64,000 nt of DNA from Hahellaceae bacterium. GTDB taxonomy: Bacteria > Pseudomonadota > Gammaproteobacteria > Pseudomonadales > Oleiphilaceae. The notes beneath the pieces were generated by a model. That model ran no database searches and was not told the DNA's origin. It saw only the letters and a list, made by a program, of their open reading frames with translations. The DNA lies in assembly GCA_016716085.1 (NCBI GenBank), contig JADJWY010000026.1, positions 372,001 to 436,000 of the forward strand, written 5' to 3'. Below are positions 53,898 to 62,273 of the stretch, one piece after another. Numbering within the stretch: position 1 is the stretch's first letter; each line of letters begins with the position of its first letter. Both the position numbers and the translations under genes were made by a program.

Positions 53898-55418
53898 ATG
53901 ACGGCCGAAAAAACGACACCAGCACAAACCTCTATTCGAAACCGACTTTTTCTGATCGTCGTGGTAGTTGTCTCTGCCATATTCCTATCGCTGGAGCTTT
54001 ATCGCGTCGAGAAAGAGCTCAAGCAGTACCAGCAGCTTAAGGAGGCCAACCTCACCCTACTGCTGGACAACTACGTTAACCCCATTTCTACACTGGTATG
54101 GAATCTGGATTATGACCAGCTCCCTTCCAGTCTCGCGGGCTTGAGCAAATCCAACAGCTTCGCCTTTGCAAAGGTAACGGACGGGATGGGAAAAACACTG
54201 TACCTTGAAGGGCATCCTGATGAGTTCGGATCTCTTTTGGTGCGCAGCGTCCCTCTGACCTGGGAAGAGGAAGGAAGCCCACGCAATATCGGGCGACTGG
54301 AGATTGGTCTCACCCTGGACGAACTTGATGCAGTGCGCAATTCACGCTGGATCAACAGCCTGACCACCCTGGCGGCGATTCTGGCCCCCATGCTCACGAT
54401 TCTTTATTTCGCGATTCGACGCCTGACAGGTCCTCTTGGACAAATAACCCAAACAATTGAGTCGGTCGCCAACGATGGAAACACACCCGTAATTCCCTAC
54501 CAGTCACGTATGGATGAAGTCGGCACGCTGGCCCGCGCACTGGAAGTCTTCAGGAATAACCGTGTTGAGCTCGATAACCTGCGACGTTCACTTGAAGAAC
54601 GGGTCGCCAATCAAACACGCGAACTGCTGACCGCCAAGAACGCCGCAGAAGCGGGCAACCTGGCCAAATCCCGTTTCCTGTCAACAGTGTCCCACGAACT
54701 TCGCACACCCCTAACGTCGATAAGTGGGGCGCTTAAAATGCTGGCGCAAGACCGGCTGGATATAGCCGGTGAACAACGCCAGGCTCTGCTTTCGATCGCT
54801 AATCGAAACGCCGACCGATTACTCGCGTTGGTGAATGACATTCTCGATCTTCAAAAAATTGAAGCCGGGAAAATGCAATATGAGATGACGCCAGTCTCTC
54901 TGGATATGCTGCTTAAACAATCGCTTGAGGCCATGAGTGGCTATACCGTGAAATATCAAAGCAAAATTCAGTACCAGCGACTTACACCCTCAGACCTGGT
55001 CGTTGTTGCAGACGCTCAACGGATTTCACAAGTAATCCTCAATTTGCTATCGAATGCCGTAAAGTTCTCCCCCATCCGAAGCACTATACACCTGACACTG
55101 GATGAGCAGGACGATACTGCAATGATCAAAGTCATCGATCAGGGGGCGGGCATTCCGGAAACGTTCCGTAACAATATCTTCAAACGATTTACCCAGAGTG
55201 ATTCAGCTGATACCCGCCAGGCGGGTGGAACCGGATTGGGATTAGCCATCGTGATGGAGATCATCAGAAGTCATGGTGGCCAGATCGACTATCAAAACCT
55301 GACCCCGGACAACCATCCTGAACACACCCAGGGCGCCTGTTTTTGGTTTACACTACCGATTATTCAGCCACAGGACGTCCAGACCCATGAATCCACCTCC
55401 AATCCTGCCGACCCTTGA
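53898..55418 (+). CDS. Membrane sensor histidine kinase (orphan, after gacS)
   Basis: A 506-residue kinase: helix about 16-36, a periplasmic domain to about 150 (a TLVWNLDYDQL stretch is typical of the sensor region of such kinases), second helix about 155-175, HAMP, coiled coil (LDNLRRSLEERVANQTREL), phosphoacceptor His266 (TVSHELRTPLTSI) and an ATPase with NLLSNAVKFSP, DQGAGIP and GGTGLGLAIVMEII. No receiver domain and no adjacent regulator. ATG 53898 is preferred to the TTG codon before it. It starts 14 bases after gacS, so it is likely co-expressed and could feed into the Gac pathway (inference). It overlaps the next gene by 32 bases. Confidence 0.9.
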   Translation: MTAEKTTPAQTSIRNRLFLIVVVVVSAIFLSLELYRVEKELKQYQQLKEANLTLLLDNYVNPISTLVWNLDYDQLPSSLAGLSKSNSFAFAKVTDGMGKTLYLEGHPDEFGSLLVRSVPLTWEEEGSPRNIGRLEIGLTLDELDAVRNSRWINSLTTLAAILAPMLTILYFAIRRLTGPLGQITQTIESVANDGNTPVIPYQSRMDEVGTLARALEVFRNNRVELDNLRRSLEERVANQTRELLTAKNAAEAGNLAKSRFLSTVSHELRTPLTSISGALKMLAQDRLDIAGEQRQALLSIANRNADRLLALVNDILDLQKIEAGKMQYEMTPVSLDMLLKQSLEAMSGYTVKYQSKIQYQRLTPSDLVVVADAQRISQVILNLLSNAVKFSPIRSTIHLTLDEQDDTAMIKVIDQGAGIPETFRNNIFKRFTQSDSADTRQAGGTGLGLAIVMEIIRSHGGQIDYQNLTPDNHPEHTQGACFWFTLPIIQPQDVQTHESTSNPADP

Positions 55419-56058
55419 GATCGAAACAGGCCCCACACCCGAGGCAAGTATTATCTGGCTTCATGGTCTGGGTGCCGATGGGCATGATTTTGAACCCATT
55501 ATTCCAGAATTAAGGTTACCTGCCTCGCTTTCGCTGCGCTTTATTTTTCCTCACGCCCCTGTCCGCCCGGTCACGATCAACGGTGGTTACCTCATGCCCG
55601 CCTGGTACGACATCTTTGAAGCTAATTTACGCCGCCGGGTCGATACGCGTCAGCTCCGTGACTCAGCCAATGCCGTCGAGCAACTGATCGAACGTGAGCA
55701 ACAGCGGGGTATTCCTGCTGAGCGGGTCATACTCGCTGGTTTTTCTCAGGGGGGCGCGGTTGTTCTGGATCTGGCGCTTCGTTTGGAATACACCATCGGC
55801 GGACTCATCGCCCTCTCAACCTACCTGGCGAGTGAGGACGTCGCCAGACACGCCAGAGCGCACCGTGATCTGCCGATCTTTGTGGGGCATGGTACACAGG
55901 ATGATATTGTTTCACCTCAGCTGGGAGACGAATCAGTGGCCCTGCTTAAGCAAGCAGGGTTTTCACCGGCTTATCACCGCTACGCGATGGGGCATTCCGT
56001 CTGTATACAGGAGTGTCAGGACATTGGTCACTGGCTGACTCAATCGCTGGATACCTAA
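55387..56058 (+). CDS. Carboxylesterase (alpha/beta-hydrolase, phospholipase/carboxylesterase family)
   Basis: A 223-residue serine hydrolase: oxyanion strand IIWLHGLGADGHDF, nucleophile elbow GFSQGGAV, acid loop GTQDDIVS and His in MGHSVC. Similar to small carboxylesterases such as EstB of Pseudomonas. It would hydrolyse short-chain esters in the cytoplasm; natural substrate unknown. Its start overlaps the sensor kinase gene by 32 bases in another frame, so it may be translated by coupling. It is convergent with pdxJ, with two bases between the stops. Confidence 0.93.
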   Translation: MNPPPILPTLEIETGPTPEASIIWLHGLGADGHDFEPIIPELRLPASLSLRFIFPHAPVRPVTINGGYLMPAWYDIFEANLRRRVDTRQLRDSANAVEQLIEREQQRGIPAERVILAGFSQGGAVVLDLALRLEYTIGGLIALSTYLASEDVARHARAHRDLPIFVGHGTQDDIVSPQLGDESVALLKQAGFSPAYHRYAMGHSVCIQECQDIGHWLTQSLDT

Positions 56059-56060
56059 AA

Positions 56061-56801
56061 TCAGGAGGCGACCGCCTGATCGAGCAATGCCCGCATATCC
56101 CGAACCGCTTGTTCGAAGCCACTGAAAACAGCCCGGGCCACAATACTGTGGCCTATATTCAGCTCATGTATGCCCGGAATGGCGGCGATCGGTTGTACGT
56201 TGTGATAATTCAGTCCATGGCCGGCGTTAACAATTAGCCCACGCTTCAACCCATAAGCCACGGCCTCTTGAATTATTTTCAGCTCTTTCGCCACCTCAAC
56301 CGGATTCGCAGCGTCGGCATAACGCCCGGTATGCAGTTCGACAATCGGCGCGCCACACCGCTGGGCTGCGTCAATCTGCCCTTTATCAGGGTCGATAAAC
56401 AAAGAGACAACAATGCCGGCTTCAGCCAGTTGCTCACATGCACGATGCACCCGATCCTCCTGCCCGAGGACATCCAGTCCCCCTTCCGTCGTGAGCTCTT
56501 CACGCTTTTCCGGAACCAGACAACAGTGCGCCGGACGCACCTTGATTGCCAGTGCGATCATGGCCTCACTCACGGCCATTTCAAGATTCATCGGGGTCTG
56601 CAGCGAATCCCTCAGGCGCCAGACATCAGCTTCCTGAATATGGCGTCGATCTTCCCGCGGATGAATGGTAATGCCATCAGCACCAGCCAGTTCGGCCAGA
56701 GATGCCGCTAAAACCGGATCCGGGTACCGGGTGCCCCTCGCCTGACGCAGGGTGGCAATATGGTCAATATTAACGCCCAGGCGTACTCTTCTTTTCAACA
56801 C
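56061..56801 (-). CDS. pdxJ: Pyridoxine 5'-phosphate synthase
   Basis: A 246-residue TIM-barrel enzyme: LGVNIDHIATLRQARGTRYPDP at the start, GITIHPREDRRHIQ, and GLIVNAGHGLNYHN near the end are PdxJ signatures. It joins 1-deoxyxylulose 5-phosphate with 3-amino-2-oxopropyl phosphate to form pyridoxine phosphate. It overlaps recO by 32 bases, the terminal gene of the rnc-era-recO-pdxJ block. Confidence 0.97.
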   Translation of the reverse strand: MLKRRVRLGVNIDHIATLRQARGTRYPDPVLAASLAELAGADGITIHPREDRRHIQEADVWRLRDSLQTPMNLEMAVSEAMIALAIKVRPAHCCLVPEKREELTTEGGLDVLGQEDRVHRACEQLAEAGIVVSLFIDPDKGQIDAAQRCGAPIVELHTGRYADAANPVEVAKELKIIQEAVAYGLKRGLIVNAGHGLNYHNVQPIAAIPGIHELNIGHSIVARAVFSGFEQAVRDMRALLDQAVAS

Positions 56802-57516
56802 GACCCAACTCCAGATATTGTTTCAACAAATTCCGCGATTTCAGCGGTTTACCTTCCAATACATAGTCAATTCTCGCCCGATGCAGCACTTTCGCCACCG
56901 CCAGGGCGCCGGCTACAGACCAATCGTGCCTGGCCGCCGCTTTCAGTAGTGCAGGATCAAGCCCTTCTATTACGCCAGGAGCGCGTGACGGTTGCGGGTG
57001 CTCACCGAAAAAAATTACCCGTCCCTCCTGGACATCAAAGGCATACGACGCAAACGTGTGCGTCTCGGCCCCTTCGGGCCACAATTCCAGACCCAACCCA
57101 AGCTCACTCAACAAGAGGCCTTCGAACTCCCGAAGCCTCGCCTCCAGAGCACCCGGCACCTGCAGTCTCGATAAAAGGTCTGCATACGCCTGAAACAAAT
57201 GCTCATGTGGCTCATACAGGGGCAGCAACCGGTAAAGTAATTCGTTAAGATAAAATCCCGCATATTGGGCTGTCCCACTCAACAGAATCGGGGACTGGAC
57301 ATCATCAAGCTGCCGAAGGGTCTTAAGTTCGCCCTCGCCGTGCAACTCAATGACAAATGCCTGAAAAGGAGAAAGCAATGGGCCCGACTTTTTTCGCGAG
57401 GGCCTGTAGATCGCAGCAACACGCCCAAACTCATACGTAAATAAACTAACCCAGTGGCCTGTCTCACGATAGGGTTTGCGATGCAGGACAAACGCTGAAA
57501 TGTTCCCCGCAATCAT
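56770..57516 (-). CDS. recO: DNA repair protein RecO
   Basis: A 248-residue RecO: an N-terminal OB-fold (AFVLHRKPYRETGHWVSLFTYEFG, then VAAIYRPSRKKSGPL) and a helical C-terminal region with GTAQYAGFYLNELLYRLLPLYEPHEHLFQAY. It loads RecA onto SSB-coated DNA with RecR. It lies 11 bases after era and overlaps pdxJ by 32. Confidence 0.95.
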   Translation of the reverse strand: MIAGNISAFVLHRKPYRETGHWVSLFTYEFGRVAAIYRPSRKKSGPLLSPFQAFVIELHGEGELKTLRQLDDVQSPILLSGTAQYAGFYLNELLYRLLPLYEPHEHLFQAYADLLSRLQVPGALEARLREFEGLLLSELGLGLELWPEGAETHTFASYAFDVQEGRVIFFGEHPQPSRAPGVIEGLDPALLKAAARHDWSVAGALAVAKVLHRARIDYVLEGKPLKSRNLLKQYLELGRVEKKSTPGR

Positions 57517-57527
57517 CGGCGCACAGG

Positions 57528-58439
57528 TCAGTCAGTTTCGTCGTAGCCCAGACTTTTCAGGGCTCGCAGATTGTCACTCCAGCCACTCTTGACCTTGACC
57601 CAGAGCTCCAACATTACCTTGGTATCAAGAAGCTGTTCGATGTCCTTCCGCGCATCGGTCCCAATACGCTTAAGTCGTTCACCCGCCGTACCAATCACGA
57701 TTTTCTTCTGCCCTTCACGCTCAACCCAGATCAGCCCATTGATTCGGAGAATACCCCCTTCATGTTTGAACTTCTCGATTTCAACGGCCACGTTATAGGG
57801 AATCTCATCGCCCATCTGACGCATGATTTTCTCGCGGATGATTTCCGCCGCCATAAAGCGAACGCTGCGATCAGTCACCTGATCTTCAGGAAACATGTGT
57901 AAGCCTTGAGGAAGGCGCTTGGCCAATTCTTTTTCCAGCGCTTCGACCTGCTCACCCGATTCTGCAGACATGGGAATCACACTGTCAAAATCACACAGCG
58001 CAGCAACTTTCTCAATGTAGGGCAATAACCTGGTTTTATCTTTGACCTGATCAATTTTGTTCAGGGCAAGAATCTTTGGCGCTTTACTGGCTTTAATTTG
58101 CTCAAGCACATAGGCATCCGTGTCTGTCCATTTCAGTGCCTCAACCACGAGGACGATAATGTCAGCGTCTTTCAAGGCTGTACTGGACGACTGATTCAGC
58201 ACCTGATTCAGCGCTTTGGTTTCACCTCGGTGAATTCCGGGAGTGTCCACATAGATAAACTGGTAATCACCTTCGGTTTTTACACCCAGAATCTGATGGC
58301 GAGTGGTTTGGGCTTTTTTGGAGGTAATGCTGATTTTTTGCTCAAGAATTTGATTGAGCAAGGTGGACTTGCCCACATTCGGCCGCCCAACAATTGCAAT
58401 GTATCCGCAGAACGTCGATTCTACTGCACCCTCATTCAT
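57528..58439 (-). CDS. era: GTPase Era
   Basis: A 303-residue GTPase: G1 GRPNVGKS (18-25), G3 DTPGIHRGE, G4 NKIDQV, G5-like SAESGEQ, and a C-terminal KH domain (IWVEREGQKKIVIGTAGERLKRIG). It chaperones 16S rRNA 3' end maturation and 30S assembly. Its start overlaps the rnc stop by one base, typical of the rnc-era operon. Confidence 0.97.
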   Translation of the reverse strand: MNEGAVESTFCGYIAIVGRPNVGKSTLLNQILEQKISITSKKAQTTRHQILGVKTEGDYQFIYVDTPGIHRGETKALNQVLNQSSSTALKDADIIVLVVEALKWTDTDAYVLEQIKASKAPKILALNKIDQVKDKTRLLPYIEKVAALCDFDSVIPMSAESGEQVEALEKELAKRLPQGLHMFPEDQVTDRSVRFMAAEIIREKIMRQMGDEIPYNVAVEIEKFKHEGGILRINGLIWVEREGQKKIVIGTAGERLKRIGTDARKDIEQLLDTKVMLELWVKVKSGWSDNLRALKSLGYDETD

Positions 58440-59122
58440 CAGGCTTCAATCCCAATAACTGACAGGGCTGCTTTTGCTGCCGTTTGTTCAGCCAAGCGCC
58501 GGCTACTCCCCGATCCGAAGGTTTTATCCGCCAGCGCTTCGGTACTGCAACTGACATGAAAGGTTTGTGCATGGGCTTCACCCTCGATTTTAAGCACTTC
58601 ATAAACCGGCAGGGGAAGCTGACGGGACTGCAAAAACTCTTGCAACCGCGTCTTGGCATCTTTCTGGGTATCTTTGAGCGACAATTTCTCTAGTCGCGTC
58701 GCAAACCACCCCAGAATAAGCTTCTGACAGGTTGCGATATCTGAATCGAGCAGGATGGCACCGATAATGGCTTCAAATGAATCGGCCAGTATCGAATCAC
58801 GGCGAAATCCGCCAGACTTGAGCTCACCACTCCCCAACCTGAGAAACTCACCCAAATCGAACTCTTTCGCCAGTTCAGCCAGTGTCGTGCCTTTCACCAG
58901 GCGCGCCCGCAGGCGGCTCAACTGCCCCTCCTGTGCGTTGTCGAACTGACGAAACAACGCTTCGGCAATAGTAAAATTGAGCACTGAATCGCCCAAAAAC
59001 TCCAATCGCTCGTTGTTGTCTGAGGCATAGCTGCGGTGCGACAACGCCAGTTTCAGACGTTCCGCATCTTTGAATCGGTAACCCAGGCGGGTTTCGAGGC
59101 GTTCGAGTGAGGGCTGTTTCAC
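58439..59122 (-). CDS. rnc: Ribonuclease III
   Basis: A 227-residue enzyme: catalytic signature NERLEFLGDSVLNFTIAEAL, the second acidic site in DSFEAIIGAILLD, and a C-terminal double-stranded RNA-binding domain (KTRLQEFLQSRQLPLPVYE; SRRLAEQTAAKAAL). It cuts double-stranded rRNA precursors and regulatory RNAs. It overlaps the DUF4845 gene by four bases and era by one. Confidence 0.97.
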   Translation of the reverse strand: MKQPSLERLETRLGYRFKDAERLKLALSHRSYASDNNERLEFLGDSVLNFTIAEALFRQFDNAQEGQLSRLRARLVKGTTLAELAKEFDLGEFLRLGSGELKSGGFRRDSILADSFEAIIGAILLDSDIATCQKLILGWFATRLEKLSLKDTQKDAKTRLQEFLQSRQLPLPVYEVLKIEGEAHAQTFHVSCSTEALADKTFGSGSSRRLAEQTAAKAALSVIGIEA

Positions 59123-59499
59123 GATTTCCGGACTGTCACTTCATGGCTAAAGGACACAACGGTATCAATGTTGCGCACAATATTTGTTCTGACCTCGTAA
59201 TTCACTTTCACGGTGATTTGAGCGTCCCCTTCCCGGATCAGTTCCACCGAATCCTTATCAAAGTCCCTGACGTTATTCAGACTGAAAAACTTATCCAGGG
59301 TTGCCAGTACTTCCTTGTCCGAAAACTCCGGCAGGCGGGTTTCACGCTGCAAGCCCTCCAGGGAGGACGCTACCGCAAAATCGTCTATGTAAACAGGTAT
59401 TAACTTCACGCACAAGGTCGCAACCGACACAAAGATCAGTATCCAAACCAATGTCATGATTGGGGTCGCACCCCGCTGAAGGGAAGGTAATGTCCTCAT
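59119..59499 (-). CDS. DUF4845 membrane protein
   Basis: A 126-residue protein with one N-terminal helix (PIMTLVWILIFVSVATLCVKLIPVYIDDF) and a soluble domain of alternating strands (ITVKVNYEVRTNIV). It matches DUF4845, which sits between lepB and rnc in many gammaproteobacteria; the function is unknown. It is 58 bases after lepB and overlaps rnc by four bases. Confidence 0.9.
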   Translation of the reverse strand: MRTLPSLQRGATPIMTLVWILIFVSVATLCVKLIPVYIDDFAVASSLEGLQRETRLPEFSDKEVLATLDKFFSLNNVRDFDKDSVELIREGDAQITVKVNYEVRTNIVRNIDTVVSFSHEVTVRKS

Positions 59500-59557
59500 C
59501 TGGCCCTCTATTCGGAAAAATTGACGCTAATAACACTCAACCTGCTGAAATTATAGC

Positions 59558-60334
59558 TCAATCAATTTTTCCGACTCGCGAAAACGACGGTATTGAGAAA
59601 AAAGATTCCCAGTGCATCCAGATGGCAAACGCATGTCCCACGATGTTTTTGTCTGGAACGAAGCCGATAAAGCGACTGTCTTTACTGCGATCCCGATTGT
59701 CACCCATCATGAAATATTGCCCTTCCGGTACAATGAACTCACCCTCACCCATTTTGTTATCCGCATTCAACTTGATAATGCGGTGAGTGTTTTCACCCAG
59801 CGTTTCCTCGAAAAAATATTCCATCGGACGACCGGCTGGCAAGGCAGCGACCAGACGCTCGCTGACCGGCTCACCGTTGATCAGCAACTGCTTGTTGACA
59901 TAACTGATGCGATCCCCTGGCAGTCCCACGACCCGCTTGATGTAATTGGTCACGTTGTCTTCTGGATTACGGAAGACCATCACATCTCCCCGTTTCGGGT
60001 CGTCAATGTCGACGAATTTATGCCCTAAGACCGGTAGTCGCAACCCGTACTGAAATTTATTCACCAGAATAAAATCACCCACTTCGAGCGTCGGGACCAT
60101 AGACTGCGACGGGATCTGAAAAGGCTCGACCAGAAAAGATCGGACAATCAAAACGATGAACAGCACCGGGAAAAACGAGCGGCTGTACTCGACCAGCAAC
60201 GGCAGGCGTACCGCGGCTTCCTCTTGCTGAGCCGCCTGCTGACGGGCTTTGGCAAACAGCAGGGTGTCAATCAACCAGACAGCGCCGGTCACCAGCGTTG
60301 CGATCACCAATATTAACGAAAAATCAAAGTTCAT
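59558..60334 (-). CDS. lepB: Signal peptidase I
   Basis: A 258-residue peptidase with an N-terminal helix, a second helix near 54-68, and the catalytic dyad: Ser78 in IPSQSMVPTL and Lys133 in NYIKRVVGLPGD. The GDNRDRSKDSRFIG box is also present. It cuts signal peptides of secreted proteins at the outer face of the inner membrane. It follows lepA by 48 bases, as usual. Confidence 0.97.
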   Translation of the reverse strand: MNFDFSLILVIATLVTGAVWLIDTLLFAKARQQAAQQEEAAVRLPLLVEYSRSFFPVLFIVLIVRSFLVEPFQIPSQSMVPTLEVGDFILVNKFQYGLRLPVLGHKFVDIDDPKRGDVMVFRNPEDNVTNYIKRVVGLPGDRISYVNKQLLINGEPVSERLVAALPAGRPMEYFFEETLGENTHRIIKLNADNKMGEGEFIVPEGQYFMMGDNRDRSKDSRFIGFVPDKNIVGHAFAIWMHWESFFSIPSFSRVGKID

Positions 60335-60382
60335 TCCGATTCAGCTCTCTTGAGTCATCGACCAGACGGGGCGGGACAAGGT

Positions 60383-62191
60383 TTACTTATCAACCTTGAG
60401 CACGGCCAGGAACGCGTCCTGTGGGATTTCCACACGCCCCACCTGCTTCATTCGTTTTTTACCTTCTTTCTGCTTCTGCAACAGCTTTTTCTTCCGTGAT
60501 ACGTCACCGCCGTAACACTTGGCCAAAACGTTCTTACGTAAGGCTTTGACGGTGGTTCGTGCAATGATCTGCCCTCCGATTGCCGCCTGGATCGCGACAT
60601 CAAACATCTGCCGTGGAATCAATTCTTTCATTTTCTCCGTCAACTGCCGCCCCTTATAAGGTGCGTTATCGCGGTGAACAATCAGCGCCAAAGCATCCAC
60701 TTTTTCAGCATTAATCAAAATATCCAGACGCACCAGGCGCGCCGCCTGGAAACGAATAAAATGATAATCCAGCGAGGCATACCCGCGGCTGGCCGACTTC
60801 AGCTTATCGAAAAAGTCGAGCACGACTTCCGCCATCGGCAGCTCATAACTGAGCGACACCTGATGACCGACGAACATCATGTTTTTCTGTATACCGCGCT
60901 TTTCAACACACAGCGCGATGACATTACCCAGATAATCCTGTGGCACCAGAATGTTAGCCTCCACGATCGGCTCACGCATTTCTTCGATCAATCCAGGATC
61001 TGGCATGCGTGAAGGGTTGTCGACTTTCAACACCTCATTTCGCTTAGTCAGGATTTCATAGACGACCGTCGGCGCGGTGGTAATGAGATCCAGATCGTAT
61101 TCGCGTTCCAATCGCTCCTGAATAATCTCCATATGGAGCATACCCAGGAAGCCAATGCGGAACCCAAACCCCAGCGCATCTGAACTCTCAGGCTCATAAA
61201 ACAGCGATGCATCATTCAGCGTCAGCTTTTCCAGCGCATCCCGAAAATCTTCATAGTCTTCCGAGTTGACGGGGAACAGGCCCGCGTAAACCTGAGGCTG
61301 CACCTTTTTGAAACCCGGCAACGAGGCCACATCTGAGGTGCTGGCGTGGGTAATGGTATCGCCCACGGGCGCCCCATGAATGTTCTTGATCCCTGCGACG
61401 ACAAAGCCCACTTCGCCCGCGTAAAGTACATCCGTTTCTTTACGCTTCGGCGTGAAGACACCGATACTCGTGACCAATTCCTGCACGCCGGTCGATTTGA
61501 TCTTGATCTTCTCGCCTTTCTTCAGGACACCGTTCTTGACCCTTACCAGCGAGACAACGCCCAGATAGTTATCAAACCAGGAGTCAATGATCAGGGCTTG
61601 CAAAGGGGCTTCACGCTTACCTTCCGGTTTGGGAATACCCTGGACGATCTGCTCCAGAATATCCTGAATCCCCATCCCAGACTTGGCACTGGCCTGTACA
61701 GCATGAGAGGCATCGATCCCGATAATCTCCTCAATTTCCTTACGCACCTTTTCAGGCTCTGCCTGCGGCAGATCCATCTTGTTCAGAACCGGGATAACTT
61801 CAAGGCCGCCCTCAATTGCTGTGTAGCAGTTTGCCACCGACTGGGCTTCTACACCCTGCGCAGCATCCACCACCAGAAGAGCACCTTCACAGGCCGCCAA
61901 TGACCGTGACACTTCATACGAAAAATCGACATGTCCAGGGGTATCGATGAAGTTGAGCTGGTAGGTTTCTCCGTCTTTCGCCTTATAGTAGAGGGTAACG
62001 CTCTGGGCTTTGATGGTGATGCCCCGCTCCCGTTCGATATCCATCGAATCAAGAACCTGTGCGGACATTTCCCGGTCAGACAGTCCACCACAGAACTGAA
62101 TAAAGCGATCAGCCAGCGTCGACTTGCCATGGTCGATGTGCGCGATGATTGAAAAGTTACGTATTTTGTCGAGACTAATCACGGTTACCAC
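60383..62191 (-). CDS. lepA: Elongation factor 4 (LepA)
   Basis: A 602-residue translational GTPase: AHIDHGKSTLADRFI (G1), DTPGHVDFSYEVSRSL (G3), NKMDLPQA (G4), and the LepA-specific C-terminus (NVLAKCYGGDVSRKKKLLQKQKEGKKRMKQVG). It back-translocates or remodels stalled ribosomes. Both possible starts are GTG (62191, or 62182, giving 599 residues); neither has a clear ribosome site. A terminator hairpin after mucD precedes it, so it may have its own promoter in the 66-base gap. Confidence 0.96.
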   Translation of the reverse strand: MVTVISLDKIRNFSIIAHIDHGKSTLADRFIQFCGGLSDREMSAQVLDSMDIERERGITIKAQSVTLYYKAKDGETYQLNFIDTPGHVDFSYEVSRSLAACEGALLVVDAAQGVEAQSVANCYTAIEGGLEVIPVLNKMDLPQAEPEKVRKEIEEIIGIDASHAVQASAKSGMGIQDILEQIVQGIPKPEGKREAPLQALIIDSWFDNYLGVVSLVRVKNGVLKKGEKIKIKSTGVQELVTSIGVFTPKRKETDVLYAGEVGFVVAGIKNIHGAPVGDTITHASTSDVASLPGFKKVQPQVYAGLFPVNSEDYEDFRDALEKLTLNDASLFYEPESSDALGFGFRIGFLGMLHMEIIQERLEREYDLDLITTAPTVVYEILTKRNEVLKVDNPSRMPDPGLIEEMREPIVEANILVPQDYLGNVIALCVEKRGIQKNMMFVGHQVSLSYELPMAEVVLDFFDKLKSASRGYASLDYHFIRFQAARLVRLDILINAEKVDALALIVHRDNAPYKGRQLTEKMKELIPRQMFDVAIQAAIGGQIIARTTVKALRKNVLAKCYGGDVSRKKKLLQKQKEGKKRMKQVGRVEIPQDAFLAVLKVDK

Positions 62192-62193
62192 AC

Positions 62194-62230
62194 TATAAAA
62201 GGAGAGCCGCGGGATTTTAGCAGCTCTCCT
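62194..62230 (-). terminator. Rho-independent terminator after mucD
   Basis: On the minus strand AGGAGAGCTGC, loop TAAAATCCC, GCGGCTCTCCT: an 11-bp stem with one G-U pair, followed by TTTTAT. It lies 28 bases after the mucD stop and just before lepA, so it probably attenuates or separates the two units. Confidence 0.75.
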
Positions 62231-62244
62231 GATAAATTGCAGTG

Positions 62245-62273
62245 CAAGATTCGCGCATCAATCGCGAATCTTG
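62245..62273 (-). other. 11-bp perfect hairpin spanning the mucD stop codon
   Basis: CAAGATTCGCG, seven-base loop, CGCGAATCTTG. The left arm on the minus strand codes for the last residues of MucD and the TGA stop lies in the loop. There is no T run. It may protect the mRNA 3' end or add to the terminator just downstream. Confidence 0.6.
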
